Source: Streptomyces profundus
GTDB lineage: Bacteria > Actinomycetota > Actinomycetes > Streptomycetales > Streptomycetaceae
NCBI RefSeq assembly: GCF_020740535.1
Contig: NZ_CP082362.1
Coordinates: 4,152,501-4,216,500, forward strand
DNA: 64,000 nt
Direction: 5' to 3'
Shown here: one piece after another, positions 25,532 to 35,508 of the stretch
Position numbering within the stretch: position 1 is the first letter of the stretch
Layout of the letters: each line of letters starts with the position of its first letter
Made by a program: the position numbers and the translations under genes
The notes under the pieces: generated by a model
Database searches by the model: none
What the model was told of the DNA's origin: nothing
Seen by the model: the letters and a program-made list of their open reading frames with translations, nothing else

Positions 25532-25668
25532 TGGCCCCTGCCCCCTCGTCTCGCCGCGAACACCCCGCCGCCACCCCGCGACGGTCCACCGGCACCGTGG
25601 AGTCGCGCATGCCACCCCGCCCCTCGCAGCCTACCGGCTACCCGCCGTAGCCCTGACCGGACGGCTGG

Positions 25669-27411
25669 CTATATCCAACTCGGCAACCACATCCGCGCGC
25701 GCCAGCCGTCGCGGGGGATCTCGGTGGCGGTGTAGAGGGGGTAGAAATAGATGAAGTTCCAGATGATCAGCAGCACCAGGACGCCGACCGTGACGATGCC
25801 GATCACCCGGCGGCGTTCGGAGCTGCCGGGGGGGCCGAGCAGGGCGCCGACGAGGAGGGCCACCGCCAGGCAGAGGAACGGCACCAGCACCACGGCGTAG
25901 AAGTAGAAGATGGTGCGTTCCTGGTAGAGGAACCACGGCAGATAGCAGGCGGCCACCGCGCAGAGCACCGCGCCGGCGCGCCAGTCGCGGCGGAAGAGCC
26001 AGCGCCAGACGGCGTAGGCCAGCGCCACGCACGCGGTCCACCACAGCAACGGGGTGCCCAGCGCGAGCACTTCGCGGACGCAGCCGCTGGCGTAGCCGCA
26101 GCCCCCCGCCGCCGAGTCGCTGGCGCTGTACGGCTCGCCCGGGTCGGCGGAGGCGTAGTAGTAGGTGACCGGCCGGGCCGCGACCAGCCAGCCGAAGGGG
26201 TTGGACTCGTAGGGGTGGCTTGAGGTCAGCGCCACATGGAAGTCGTAGACCTGGAAGGTGTAGTGCCACAGGCCGCGCAGCGGCCCAGGCACCCACGACC
26301 AGGAGCTGTCGGCGCCGGCCCCGTTGTGCCAGTTCCGGTAGTAGCCGCCCGAGGTGGCGAACCAGCCGACCCAGGACGCCACATAGACGGCCAGCGCCAC
26401 CGGGACCAGCGACAGGAAGGCGGGCGCCGCGTCCCGCCGCAGCATCGCGCGGTGCGCGGCCCTGGCGCCGGCGGCGCGGCGGGCGCCCGCGTCCCACAGC
26501 ACCGTCAGGACGCCGAAGGCGGCCAGCACATAGAGGCCGTTCCACTTGGTGGCGCACGCCAGGCCGAGGCAGACGCCGGCCGCCAGCCGCCAGGGGCGCA
26601 GGCCGAGTCCGAGGCGCTCGCCCACGGTCGTGTCGGAGCGCAGCAGCCCGTCGGCGCCGGTGGGCAGCGCGGCGGCCAGCCGCGCCCTGGCCGCGTCCCG
26701 GTCGATCAGCAGGCAGCCGAAGGCGGCCAACAGCCAGAACATCAGCACCAGGTCGAGCAGCGCGGTGCGGCTCATCACGAAGTGCAGCCCGTCGACCGCC
26801 AGCAGCAGCCCGGCGAGGCAGCCAAGGGCGGTGGAGCGGAACAGGCGCCGCCCGATGCGGCACAGCATCAGCACGGAGAGGGTGCCGAGCAGCGCCACCA
26901 TGAAGCGCCAGCCGAAGGGCGTGAGGCCGAAGAGCCACTCGCCGGCCGCGATCATCCACTTCCCGGCGGGCGGGTGCACCACGTAGGAGGCGGTGTCGCC
27001 CAGCGGGATGGTGCCGTCGATGATCAGCTCGTTGGACTTCTCCGGCCAGTCCGTCTCATAGCCGTGCTTCAGCAGCGACCAGGCGTCCTTGGCGTAGTAC
27101 GTCTCGTCGAATATGACGGCGTGCGGCCGACCCAGATTGACGAACCGCAACACCCCGGCCAGCAGCGCGACCAGCAGCGGACCGCCCCATCCGGTGGCCC
27201 TGGCCAGCCGGCCGGCGGCGGGCGCCGAGAAGCCGAAGTACTGCCAGAGCCTGGCGCCCGGCTCCGGGTATCCGGGCACCAGCCGTTCCCGCAGGTCCTG
27301 GGCGCGGGACGGCTGGTAGCCGAAGCGGCGCAGCCGTGCGGCCCAGCTGTCGGGCCGCTGCGGGTGCTCCAGGGGAGCGTCGGTCAGGGTCTGGCTGCTC
27401 ATCACGGCCAT
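25669..27411 (-). CDS. protein O-mannosyltransferase (PMT family)
   Basis: A 580-residue integral membrane glycosyltransferase with about 11 hydrophobic segments. The first external loop carries the catalytic acidic pair in FDETYYAKDAWSLL, and a second conserved motif (HPPAGKWMI) follows. The family transfers mannose from polyprenyl-phosphate mannose to secreted proteins and, in Streptomyces, is needed for glycoproteins and phage reception (family knowledge). Two in-frame ATGs (27411, 27402) are possible starts; neither has a good ribosome site. It is divergent from rsmI with 50 bp between starts. Confidence 0.9.
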   Translation of the reverse strand: MAVMSSQTLTDAPLEHPQRPDSWAARLRRFGYQPSRAQDLRERLVPGYPEPGARLWQYFGFSAPAAGRLARATGWGGPLLVALLAGVLRFVNLGRPHAVIFDETYYAKDAWSLLKHGYETDWPEKSNELIIDGTIPLGDTASYVVHPPAGKWMIAAGEWLFGLTPFGWRFMVALLGTLSVLMLCRIGRRLFRSTALGCLAGLLLAVDGLHFVMSRTALLDLVLMFWLLAAFGCLLIDRDAARARLAAALPTGADGLLRSDTTVGERLGLGLRPWRLAAGVCLGLACATKWNGLYVLAAFGVLTVLWDAGARRAAGARAAHRAMLRRDAAPAFLSLVPVALAVYVASWVGWFATSGGYYRNWHNGAGADSSWSWVPGPLRGLWHYTFQVYDFHVALTSSHPYESNPFGWLVAARPVTYYYASADPGEPYSASDSAAGGCGYASGCVREVLALGTPLLWWTACVALAYAVWRWLFRRDWRAGAVLCAVAACYLPWFLYQERTIFYFYAVVLVPFLCLAVALLVGALLGPPGSSERRRVIGIVTVGVLVLLIIWNFIYFYPLYTATEIPRDGWRARMWLPSWI

Positions 27412-27461
27412 CTTGGCATCCGGTGGCCGGGAACCTCCGTCGGATGGGTGAGGATGGGGTG

Positions 27462-28352
27462 ATGACTGGGACGGCTGAGGACACGGCTGAAGGTGTCGCG
27501 GAGGGCGCGGGAGCTGGCGTTCTCGTGCTGGCGGGGACCCCGATCGGCTCGTTGGCTGACGCGCCGCCCCGGCTGGCCGAGGAGTTGGCGTCGGCGGACG
27601 TCGTGGCGGCGGAGGACACCCGCCGGCTGCGTCGGCTGGCGCAGGGCCTCGATGTCGCGGTGCGCGGCCGGGTGGTCTCCTACTTCGAGGGCAACGAGGC
27701 GGCCCGCACCCCGGAGCTGGCCGATGAACTGGCGGGTGGCGCCCGGGTGTTGCTGGTCACGGACGCCGGGATGCCCTCGGTGTCCGACCCCGGCTACCGG
27801 CTGGTGGTCGCCGCCGTGGCGCGCGGGGTGCGGGTGACGGCGGTGCCAGGCCCCTCGGCGGTGCTGACGGCGCTGGCGCTCTCGGGGCTGCCGGTGGACC
27901 GCTTCTGTTTCGAGGGCTTCCTGCCGCGCAAGGCGGGGGAGCGCGCGGCGCGGCTGCGGGAGGTGGCCGAGGAGCGGCGCACCCTGGTCTTCTTCGAGGC
28001 GCCGCACCGGCTGGCGGCGACGCTGTCCGCCATGGCGCAGGCGCTGGGCGACGAGCGTCCGGCGGCCGTCTGCCGCGAGCTGACCAAGACCTACGAGGAG
28101 GTCAGGCGCGGCCCGCTGGCGGAGTTGGCGCGCTGGGCCGAGCCCGGGGTCAGGGGCGAGATCACGGTGGTGGTGGGCGGCGCCGAACGGGCCGCGCCGG
28201 TGACGGACGCCGCCGAGCTGGCCCGGCGGGTGGCGGCCAGGGAGGAGGCGGGGCAGCGCCGCAAGGAGGCCATCGCCGAGGTGGCGCGGGAGGCGGAGGT
28301 GCCCAAGCGGGCGGTCTTCGACGCGGTGGTGGCGGCCAAGCCCCGGGGTTAG
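27462..28352 (+). CDS. rsmI: 16S rRNA (cytidine1402-2'-O)-methyltransferase RsmI
   Basis: A 296-residue SAM-dependent tetrapyrrole-methylase-fold protein. Characteristic RsmI motifs are LAGTPIGSLADAPPR, AAEDTRRLRRL, TDAGMPSVSDPGYRLV, VPGPSAVLTALALSG and FFEAPHRL. It methylates the ribose of C1402 in 16S rRNA. GGTGAGGA precedes the ATG at 27462; a GTG directly before it (27459) is also in frame. The C-terminal helical extension (RRKEAIAEVAREAEVPKR) is usual for the family. The following genes form a loose plus-strand group with rRNA maturation and isoprenoid functions. Confidence 0.93.
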   Translation: MTGTAEDTAEGVAEGAGAGVLVLAGTPIGSLADAPPRLAEELASADVVAAEDTRRLRRLAQGLDVAVRGRVVSYFEGNEAARTPELADELAGGARVLLVTDAGMPSVSDPGYRLVVAAVARGVRVTAVPGPSAVLTALALSGLPVDRFCFEGFLPRKAGERAARLREVAEERRTLVFFEAPHRLAATLSAMAQALGDERPAAVCRELTKTYEEVRRGPLAELARWAEPGVRGEITVVVGGAERAAPVTDAAELARRVAAREEAGQRRKEAIAEVAREAEVPKRAVFDAVVAAKPRG

Positions 28353-28406
28353 CGTGGAGGGGGAGCGGCGTGTTCCCACGTGCCCACGAGTCTCCTGGGG
28401 GCCGAC

Positions 28407-28673
28407 ATGGCCGAGAGCGAGCGCGCGACCACCTCTGAGTCCTTCGCCTTCGCCTGCCTGAGCTGCGGCTACGGCTGGGAGCAGAGTTTCGAGCGGGAGC
28501 GGCACACCGGCCCCGAGGGCGAGCGCGTCATCCGTTATCTGGTCGACGGCCGGCCGGTGCCCTCCCCGTTGATCCATCCGTCCTGCCCCAACTGCGGCGG
28601 GCATCGGGTGCGGGTGCTGCCGGCGGGTGCCGTGGACGACGTGCGGCGCGGGCCCGGCTCCGGCGCGCCGTAG
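28407..28673 (+). CDS. small zinc-ribbon-like protein
   Basis: An 88-residue protein with two CxxC pairs (CLSCGYGWEQ and CPNCGGHRV), expected to bind one zinc. No other domain is recognised. The ATG at 28407 is preferred to a GTG at 28380 because GGGGG lies about 5-10 nt upstream and the first cysteine pair is then near the N-terminus. It lies between rsmI and the TatD gene, 9 bp before the latter, so cotranscription is likely. The function is unknown. Confidence 0.65.
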   Translation: MAESERATTSESFAFACLSCGYGWEQSFERERHTGPEGERVIRYLVDGRPVPSPLIHPSCPNCGGHRVRVLPAGAVDDVRRGPGSGAP

Positions 28674-28682
28674 GATCGGGCC

Positions 28683-29534
28683 ATGCCCAAGTCCGCCAAG
28701 GCGAAGGCCGAGCAGACCGTGCCGCCGCCGCTTCCCGAGCCACTGACCGTGCCGGTCGCCGACGCGCACACCCATCTGGACATGCAGGAGGGCACGGTCG
28801 AGGAGGCGCTGGCGAAGGCCGCGGCGGTCGGGGTCACCCGGCTCGTCCAGATCGGCTGCGATGTGGCCAGGGCGCGCTGGGCCGTCAAGATCGCCGCCGA
28901 GCATCCCGAGGCGATCTGGGCCGCCGTCGCCCTGCACCCCAACGAGGCGCCCAGGATCGAGGCGGAGGGCGGGCCGGCCGCGCTTGACGCGGCGCTCGCC
29001 GAGATCGCCGAGCTGGCGGCGCTGCCGCAGGTCCGCGCGATCGGCGAGACCGGCCTGGACTACTACCGCACGGGCGCCGATGGCGTCGCCGCGCAGCAGC
29101 GTTCGTTCCGGCGCCATCTGGCGCTGGCCAAGGAGCTGGACAAGGCGCTGGTGATCCACGACCGGGAGGCGCACGCCGATGTGCTGCGCATCCTCAAGGA
29201 GGACGGCGCCCCCAGGCGCACCGTCTTCCACTGCTACTCGGGCGACGCCGAGATGGCCGCGATCTGCGCCGCCGAGGGGTACTTCATGTCCTTCGCCGGC
29301 AATGTCACCTTCGCCAGCGCGCACCCGCTGCGCGCGGCCCTGGCGGCGGCGCCGCCCGAGCTGCTGCTGGTGGAGACGGACGCGCCCTTTCTCACCCCGG
29401 CGCCGTTCCGTGGCCGCCCCAACGCGCCGTATCTGATCCCGGTCACGGTGCGCGCCATGGCCGAGGTCAAGGGCCTGGGCGAGGCCGACCTCGCCCGGCG
29501 GCTGGCCGCCAACACCGAGCGGGCCTTCGGATGA
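28683..29534 (+). CDS. TatD family metal-dependent deoxyribonuclease
   Basis: A 283-residue TatD-type hydrolase. Metal-binding residues are visible in ADAHTHLD near the start, [10 protein letters not shown] (glutamate), VIHDREAH and VFHCYSGD (histidines), and ETDAPFLTP (aspartate). The family trims 3' ends of DNA and acts in DNA repair or quality control. An N-terminal tail of about 25 residues rich in Lys and Pro precedes the barrel. The stop overlaps the rsmA start by 4 bp, a common gene pairing in bacteria. Confidence 0.9.
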   Translation: MPKSAKAKAEQTVPPPLPEPLTVPVADAHTHLDMQEGTVEEALAKAAAVGVTRLVQIGCDVARARWAVKIAAEHPEAIWAAVALHPNEAPRIEAEGGPAALDAALAEIAELAALPQVRAIGETGLDYYRTGADGVAAQQRSFRRHLALAKELDKALVIHDREAHADVLRILKEDGAPRRTVFHCYSGDAEMAAICAAEGYFMSFAGNVTFASAHPLRAALAAAPPELLLVETDAPFLTPAPFRGRPNAPYLIPVTVRAMAEVKGLGEADLARRLAANTERAFG

Positions 29535-30388
29535 GCGCCGAGGCGCTGCTCGGCCCGGCCGAGGTGCGGGAGCTGGCCGCCGCGCTGGGGGTGCGCCCCA
29601 GCAAGCAGCGCGGCCAGAACTTCGTGATCGACGCCAACACCGTGCGGCGGATCGTGCGCGCCGCCGGGGTGGGCGAGAGCGACACCGTCCTTGAGGTCGG
29701 CCCCGGGCTCGGCTCGTTGACGTTGGCGCTGCTGGCCGGCGCCGACCGGGTGGTCGCGATCGAGATCGACGACACGCTCGCCGGGGCGCTCCCCGCCACC
29801 GTCGCCGCGCGCCTCCCGGCGCGCGCCGACCGGTTCGCGCTGGTGCATGCCGACGCGCTACGGGTCACCGAGCTGCCGGGCCCGCCGCCGGACGCGCTGG
29901 TCGCCAACCTGCCCTACAACGTGGCCGTTCCGGTGCTGCTGCATCTGCTGGCCGCCTTCCCCAGCCTGCGGCGCGGCCTGGTCATGGTGCAGTCCGAGGT
30001 CGCCGACCGGCTGACAGCGCCGCCGGGGTCCCGGGTGTACGGGGTGCCCTCGGTCAAGGCCGCCTGGTACGCCGACGCCAGGCGGGCCGGGGCGATCGGC
30101 CGCACGGTGTTCTGGCCGGCGCCCAACGTGGACTCGGGCCTGGTCGCGTTCACCCGCCGGGAGCCGCCGGCCACCACGGCCGACCGCGCCGAGGTCTTCG
30201 CCGTGGTGGACGCGGCCTTCGCGCAGCGCCGCAAGACGCTGCGCGCCGCGCTCGCCGGCTGGGCCGGCTCCCCTGCGGCGGCCGAGGCGGCGTGCCGGGC
30301 GGCCGACGTGCCGCCCACGGCGCGCGGCGAGCAGCTGACGGTCGCCGACTTCGCCCGGCTCGCCGAGCACCGCCCCCCGCGCCCCTGA
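29531..30388 (+). CDS. rsmA: 16S rRNA dimethyladenosine transferase RsmA (KsgA)
   Basis: A 285-residue Rossmann-fold methyltransferase that dimethylates the two adjacent adenosines near the 3' end of 16S rRNA; loss gives kasugamycin resistance. Signatures are [14 protein letters not shown], the SAM motif [15 protein letters not shown] and the catalytic NLPYN. The ATG overlaps the TatD stop (ATGA), so translation is coupled. Length and motif order are normal for the family. Confidence 0.94.
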   Translation: MSAEALLGPAEVRELAAALGVRPSKQRGQNFVIDANTVRRIVRAAGVGESDTVLEVGPGLGSLTLALLAGADRVVAIEIDDTLAGALPATVAARLPARADRFALVHADALRVTELPGPPPDALVANLPYNVAVPVLLHLLAAFPSLRRGLVMVQSEVADRLTAPPGSRVYGVPSVKAAWYADARRAGAIGRTVFWPAPNVDSGLVAFTRREPPATTADRAEVFAVVDAAFAQRRKTLRAALAGWAGSPAAAEAACRAADVPPTARGEQLTVADFARLAEHRPPRP

Positions 30389-30455
30389 CCGGTTGCCCGC
30401 CCGCCGGTCCGACCGTACGTTTGTCCGCCCGTCCGTTCGGCGTGAGCCGTTGATC

Positions 30456-30472
30456 AGTCCCTGTGAGGGACT
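30456..30472. promoter_or_regulatory. short hairpin in the ispE leader
   Basis: AGTCCCT-gtg-AGGGACT is a perfect 7-bp inverted repeat about 20 bp before the ispE ATG; the motif agggac then recurs once. It may be an operator or an RNA stem near the ribosome site. Confidence 0.4.
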
Positions 30473-30491
30473 ACGAGGGACCCAGACGACC

Positions 30492-31406
30492 ATGACCGCA
30501 GCATCCCGCACCGTCCGCGTTCCGGCCAAGGTCAACGTGCAGTTGGCCGTGGGCCCGCCGCGGGCCGACGGCTTCCACGACCTGGCCAACGTCTTTCTCG
30601 CGGTGGCCCTGTACGACGAGGTCACCGCCACCGAGGCCGGGGAGCTGAGCGTCGGCTGCACGGGCCCTGGCAGCGAGCTGGTGCCCACGGGCGAGGAGAA
30701 CCTCGCGGTGCGCGCCGCCCTGCTGCTGGCCCGGCACCACGGCCGGGATCCGGCGGTGCGTCTCGACATCGTCAAGGACATCCCGGTGGCCGGCGGCATG
30801 GCCGGCGGCAGCGCGGACGCGGCCGGCGCCCTGCTGGCCTGCGACCAGCTCTGGGGCACCCGCACCCCGCACGAGGAACTGCTCGCGATCTGCGCCGAGT
30901 TGGGCTCGGATGTGCCGTTCAGCCTGATCGGCGGGGCGGCCCTGGGCGAGGGCAGGGGCGAGCGGCTGACCCGGCTGCCGGTCAGCGGCACCTTCCACTG
31001 GGTGTTCGCGCTGGCCGACGGCGGCCTCTCGACGCCGGCCGTCTACCAGGAGTGCGACCGGCTGCGCGCCGACGCCGAGGTGCCAGCGCCGCTGCCCGAC
31101 CCGGCGCTGTTGAAGGCGCTGGCGGCCGGCGACCCGCTGGCGCTGGCGCCCACACTGGCCAACGACCTCCAGCCGGCGGCGCTCTCGCTGCGCCCCGCCC
31201 TGGCCGAGACGCTGAAGGCCGGCGTCGCCGCCGGCGCGCTCGCCGGCCTGGTCTCCGGTTCGGGGCCCAGCTGCGCCTTCCTGGCCGCCGACGCCGAGGC
31301 CGCCGCCGCCGTCGCCGACGCCCTGGCGGGCTCGGCGCACTGCCGCACCGCCCGCGCGACGACGGGGCCAGTGCCCGGGGCGACTACCATCGACTCCCAT
31401 GCCTGA
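30492..31406 (+). CDS. ispE: 4-diphosphocytidyl-2-C-methyl-D-erythritol kinase IspE
   Basis: A 304-residue GHMP kinase of the non-mevalonate isoprenoid pathway; it phosphorylates CDP-methylerythritol. Family motifs are the N-terminal VPAKVNVQLAVGPPRADGFH, the ATP loop PVAGGMAGGSADAAGALLAC and the C-terminal GSGPSCAFL. The ATG at 30492 is favoured over an upstream frame start, which would add a non-conserved tail. The gene overlaps the ABC-F gene by 8 bp. Confidence 0.93.
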   Translation: MTAASRTVRVPAKVNVQLAVGPPRADGFHDLANVFLAVALYDEVTATEAGELSVGCTGPGSELVPTGEENLAVRAALLLARHHGRDPAVRLDIVKDIPVAGGMAGGSADAAGALLACDQLWGTRTPHEELLAICAELGSDVPFSLIGGAALGEGRGERLTRLPVSGTFHWVFALADGGLSTPAVYQECDRLRADAEVPAPLPDPALLKALAAGDPLALAPTLANDLQPAALSLRPALAETLKAGVAAGALAGLVSGSGPSCAFLAADAEAAAAVADALAGSAHCRTARATTGPVPGATTIDSHA

Positions 31407-33276
31407 AGCGTCCGGAACCACCAGGTCGGCGTCGCCGTCCTCCGCTGGCCGAAACCTGGTCAACGTCGAGTCCATCAGCAAGGTCTACGGCACCCGCGCG
31501 CTGCTCGACGGGGTCTCGCTCGGCGTCAACGAGGGCGACCGGATCGGCGTGGTGGGCCGCAACGGCGACGGCAAGACGACGCTGGTGCGGGTCCTCGCCC
31601 GGCAGGAGCCGCCGGACGGCGGCCGGGTCACCCACGCCGGTGGCCTGCGGCTCGGGGTGCTCACCCAGCACGACTCGCTCGACCCGGCGGCCACCGTCCG
31701 TCAGGAGGTGATCGGCGATCTCGCCGACCACGAGTGGGCCGGCGAGGCCCGGGTCCGTGACGTCCTGACGGGGCTCTTCGGCGGTCTCGACCTGCCGGGC
31801 TTCGCCGACGGGCTCGACACGGTGATCGGGCCGCTCTCCGGCGGTGAGCGGCGCCGGATCGCGCTGGCCAGGCTGCTGATCGCGGAGCAGGACCTGATCG
31901 TGCTCGACGAGCCGACCAACCACCTCGACGTCGAGGGCATCGCCTGGCTCGCCGGCCATCTGCGGGTCCGCAGGTCCGCGCTGGTGGTGGTCACCCACGA
32001 CCGCTGGTTCCTCGACCAGGTCTGCACCCGGATGTGGGACGTGCAGCGCGGCACGGTCTTCGGCTACGAGGGCGGCTACAGCGACTACGTCTTCTCCCGG
32101 GCCGAACGGGAGCGGATCGCGGCCACGGAGGAGACCAAGCGGCAGAACCTCGTGCGCAAGGAGCTGGCCTGGCTGCGGCGCGGCGCCCCGGCGCGCACCA
32201 GCAAGCCCAGGTTCCGCGTCGAGGCGGCCAACGAGCTGATCGAGGATGTGCCGCCGCCCAGGGACAGCGCCGAGCTGATGGGCTTCGCCAGCGCCCGACT
32301 CGGCAAGACCGTCTTCGATCTGGAGGACGTCACGGTCCGGGTCGGCGCCACGGCGGACGGCGGACGCACCCTGTTGGAGCGGCTCACCTGGCAGCTGGGT
32401 CCTGGCGACCGGGTCGGCCTGGTCGGGGTGAACGGCGCGGGCAAGACGTCCCTGCTCCGCGCGTTGGCCGAAACGGCCAGGGCCCCCGACTCGGCCGGTT
32501 CGCCGCTGCTGACCGCCGGCCGGATCACCGTGGGCAAGACGGTCCGGCTCGCCTACCTCTCCCAGGAGGTCGCCGAGATCGACCCCGACTGGCGGGTGTT
32601 GCAGGCGGTCGAGAGCGTGCGCTCGCGCGTCGACCTGGGCAAGGGACGGGAGATGACCGCCTCCCAGCTCTGCGAGCGGTTCGGCTTCGGCAAGGAACGC
32701 CAGTGGACGCCGGTCGGCGACCTCTCCGGCGGCGAACGCCGGCGCCTCCAGATCCTGCGGCTGCTGATGGACGAGCCCAACGTCCTCTTCCTCGACGAGC
32801 CGACCAACGACCTGGACATCGAGACGCTGACCCAGCTGGAGGACGTGCTCGACGGCTGGCCGGGATCGCTCGTGGTGATCAGCCACGACCGGTTCTTCCT
32901 GGAGCGCACCACGGACCGGGTGTTCGCGCTGCTCGGGGACCGCACCCTGCGGATGCTGCCGCGCGGCGTCGACGAGTACCTCGAACGGCGCGCCGCGCGG
33001 CGGGAGTCGGAGGCCGTGGCCAACGCGGCGACGGCGCCGGCCGCGCCCGCCGAGGCCAAGCCGGCGCGGCTCTCCCGCGCCGCCCAGAAGGAGTTCCAGC
33101 GGATCGAGCGCCAACTCGACAAGCTCGGCGACCGGGAGCGCGCCCTGCACGGCGAGATGGCCGAGCACGCCACGGACTTCCCACGCGTCGCCCAACTCGA
33201 CGAGCGGCTGCGGGAGCTGGCGCGGGAGCGCGACGACCTGGAGACGCGCTGGCTGGAGTTGGCCGAGGACGCCTGA
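31399..33276 (+). CDS. ABC-F family ATPase (Uup-like)
   Basis: A 625-residue protein with two ABC ATPase domains and no membrane segment. Walker A motifs are GRNGDGKTT and GVNGAGKTS, signatures LSGGERRRIALAR and LSGGERRRLQILR, Walker B/DEPTN motifs LDEPTNHLD and LDEPTNDLD. A basic linker joins the domains and a C-terminal coiled coil (about residues 560-625) is typical of Uup-like ABC-F proteins. ABC-F factors act on ribosomes; some give antibiotic resistance, others have housekeeping roles. The conserved location with ispE suggests housekeeping. Confidence 0.9.
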   Translation: MPEASGTTRSASPSSAGRNLVNVESISKVYGTRALLDGVSLGVNEGDRIGVVGRNGDGKTTLVRVLARQEPPDGGRVTHAGGLRLGVLTQHDSLDPAATVRQEVIGDLADHEWAGEARVRDVLTGLFGGLDLPGFADGLDTVIGPLSGGERRRIALARLLIAEQDLIVLDEPTNHLDVEGIAWLAGHLRVRRSALVVVTHDRWFLDQVCTRMWDVQRGTVFGYEGGYSDYVFSRAERERIAATEETKRQNLVRKELAWLRRGAPARTSKPRFRVEAANELIEDVPPPRDSAELMGFASARLGKTVFDLEDVTVRVGATADGGRTLLERLTWQLGPGDRVGLVGVNGAGKTSLLRALAETARAPDSAGSPLLTAGRITVGKTVRLAYLSQEVAEIDPDWRVLQAVESVRSRVDLGKGREMTASQLCERFGFGKERQWTPVGDLSGGERRRLQILRLLMDEPNVLFLDEPTNDLDIETLTQLEDVLDGWPGSLVVISHDRFFLERTTDRVFALLGDRTLRMLPRGVDEYLERRAARRESEAVANAATAPAAPAEAKPARLSRAAQKEFQRIERQLDKLGDRERALHGEMAEHATDFPRVAQLDERLRELARERDDLETRWLELAEDA

Positions 33277-33460
33277 CGCCGACCCGCGCTCCGGGGGGTG
33301 TTGGTTGCGGGCCGGTCACGGCTGTCGTTGGTACGCAACCGTTCTCGGCGCTGTCAGAGTCCGGTGATAGAAAGAGGAACTGCGCGCGCCGACCGAAAAC
33401 GCGCGTATCTCGGGCCAGACCGCCCGAACCGTCACTGAGTAGTCCGGCCCAGGGGGAACG

Positions 33461-35404
33461 ATGTCCACGCCACCGCCACCGCACCAGCCACCCGGCGGCC
33501 AGCCGGGCTCGCCGGAGGAGGAGCCGGCGCACGGGACGCCGCCGGCTCCCGCGGCCGGCGGCTTCGGTCCGCCGACGCCGGCCAGCCCGCCGCCCTCGCC
33601 CACGCCCGCCATGGGCACGCCGGGCGGGCCCGTCGGGGCCGAGCCCGGCACGCCGCCGTCGGTGCCGGCGGTGCCGCCCCAGGGGCAGCCAGGGCAGCCG
33701 GGCTACGGCTATCCGCAGGCCCCGCCGGCCGGCTACGGCTATCCGCAGACGCCGCCCCAGGCGGGCTATGGCTTCCCGCAGACGCCGCCCCAGGCCGGCT
33801 ACGGCTTCCCGCAGGGCCAGACGCAGGGCGGGGCCCCCTCACAACAGCCCACCCTCGGCGGCGGGTTCAGCGCGGCCACGCCGCCAGGACCGTACGGCGC
33901 CCCTGGCGTCGGCGGTCCGCAGGGGACGTTCGGCGGCCCCGGGGGCTTCGGGGGGCAGGGGACGCCCCCGCCCGGCCCCGGTGGCGCCGGCGGGGCGGGG
34001 CGGGGCAAGCTGCTGCTCGTCGTGGGCCTGGTCCTGGTGGGGCTGTTGGGCATCGGTGGCGCCTTCTGGGCGCTGTCGGGCGACGACAAGAACGACAACG
34101 CGGAGAACCGCGACGCCGGCGGGGACGAGACGCCTCCCGAGGAGGAGGACACCGCCGGCCCCGGTGAGGGAGACGACGACGAGGGCGCCGGTGGCGGTTC
34201 GCTGCCGAGCGAGCCGATCTCGGCCTCGCTGGCCTGGGAGGTCGCGCCGCTCGAAGTCAGCGCCGACGACATCCTGGTGCGCTCCAAGGCCGTCTGGTTC
34301 ATCGACGACGCCCTGGTCCGGGTCCTCGGCGACGAGCTGATCTCCTACGACATCGCCACCGGCCAGGAGAACTGGTCGCTGCCGTTCGAGCTGTCCGGCG
34401 GTGACTGCAACGCCTCGGCCAACGTGGACGACAACCGCATCGCGATCCTCCAGGGCCGGGACTGCGAGGTGATCTCGGTGGTCGACATCTCGGCCGGCCA
34501 GGAGGTCACCAGCATTCCGATCAACAACTCGATCACCCCGGACAAGTACGACTTCCCGGCGATCCTCGGCGACACGGTCGCGGTGAGCTGGGGCATCGGC
34601 GGCGGCGGGTACCAGATCTCCACCGGCGAACAGCTCTGGGTCTCCGAGGGCAACTGCGCCGAGACCTCCTACATGGTGGTCGAGACCCAGTTCGTCTCGC
34701 TGCTGGAGTGCGGTTGGCTCGCCGAGGACGGCGGCACCCTCCGGGCCACCGACGAGGCGGGCAACCCGGACTGGGAGTGGGACTTCGCCGAGTTGGACGG
34801 CGAGCAGATGGAGATCCGCTCCGTCCTCTCGCTCGACCCGCTGACCGTGGTGGTGAGGACGGGCGAGGCGTTCGGCGAAAGCACCGAGCAGATCGTGGTG
34901 GTCAACGAGGGCCGCACCGAGATCGAGCATGTCCTGGACTACGACATCGACCGCTATGTCGCGCCCTGCGAGAACCAGATGTTCACCTCCTGCGGCCTGG
35001 GCGTGGTCTCCGACGGCTATCTCTACCTGGGCACGCAGGCCGTGCGGGGCGACGGCGCGCTGACCGCGTTCAACCTCACCACCGGGGCCGCCGAGTACGA
35101 GGTGAGCGCGATCAACGGCGGCTCCATACGCCCGTTCGCCGCCGAGGACGGCAAGATCCTGGCCTACCAGCCGGCCGACTACGAGTTGGAGGGCATGGTG
35201 ACGGTGCTCGACCCGGCGACGGAGGCGCTGAGCCCGCTGATGGCGCTCGACCGGGTCGCGCGGGAGAAGGAGTACGCCATGATGGGCGGCGGCGTGTTCC
35301 CGCACGACAGCTTGCCGATGTGGAAGGACAACACCCTGCTCCTGGTGGACCATGTGACCTACGAGAGCGAGGAATCGCCGCCTTCGATGCTCGCCTATCG
35401 GTGA
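33461..35404 (+). CDS. membrane-anchored PQQ-like beta-propeller protein with Pro/Gly-rich N-terminus
   Basis: A 647-residue protein. The first 180 residues are Pro/Gly/Gln-rich and presumed cytoplasmic, with YG(Y/F)PQ repeats. One membrane helix follows (KLLLVVGLVLVGLLGIGGAF), then an acidic linker and a beta-propeller-like extracytoplasmic domain of about 380 residues (repeat-like patterns such as ISYDIATGQENWSLP and VSEGNCAETSY). The family is unnamed; similar proteins are common in Streptomyces. Several cysteines in the outer domain may form disulfides. GGGGGAA precedes the ATG. The function is unknown; binding or scaffold roles at the envelope are possible. Confidence 0.75.
   Translation: MSTPPPPHQPPGGQPGSPEEEPAHGTPPAPAAGGFGPPTPASPPPSPTPAMGTPGGPVGAEPGTPPSVPAVPPQGQPGQPGYGYPQAPPAGYGYPQTPPQAGYGFPQTPPQAGYGFPQGQTQGGAPSQQPTLGGGFSAATPPGPYGAPGVGGPQGTFGGPGGFGGQGTPPPGPGGAGGAGRGKLLLVVGLVLVGLLGIGGAFWALSGDDKNDNAENRDAGGDETPPEEEDTAGPGEGDDDEGAGGGSLPSEPISASLAWEVAPLEVSADDILVRSKAVWFIDDALVRVLGDELISYDIATGQENWSLPFELSGGDCNASANVDDNRIAILQGRDCEVISVVDISAGQEVTSIPINNSITPDKYDFPAILGDTVAVSWGIGGGGYQISTGEQLWVSEGNCAETSYMVVETQFVSLLECGWLAEDGGTLRATDEAGNPDWEWDFAELDGEQMEIRSVLSLDPLTVVVRTGEAFGESTEQIVVVNEGRTEIEHVLDYDIDRYVAPCENQMFTSCGLGVVSDGYLYLGTQAVRGDGALTAFNLTTGAAEYEVSAINGGSIRPFAAEDGKILAYQPADYELEGMVTVLDPATEALSPLMALDRVAREKEYAMMGGGVFPHDSLPMWKDNTLLLVDHVTYESEESPPSMLAYR
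33701..33816 (+). repeat. 33-bp coding repeats (YG-Y/F-PQ units)
   Basis: About three and a half tandem 33-bp units encode GYGYPQ/GYGFPQ followed by (T/A)PPQA. Nucleotide identity between units is high, suggesting recent expansion within the N-terminal disordered region. Confidence 0.8.
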
Positions 35405-35508
35405 TCCCCTGGCGGGGGGGGGCCGGGGTTCGGTCCCCCCACCGGTGTCAGGGATGTCCGAGAGGTCCGAAGGATCCGATGGATGTCCGAGGAGGGGAAG
35501 GCGCGACG

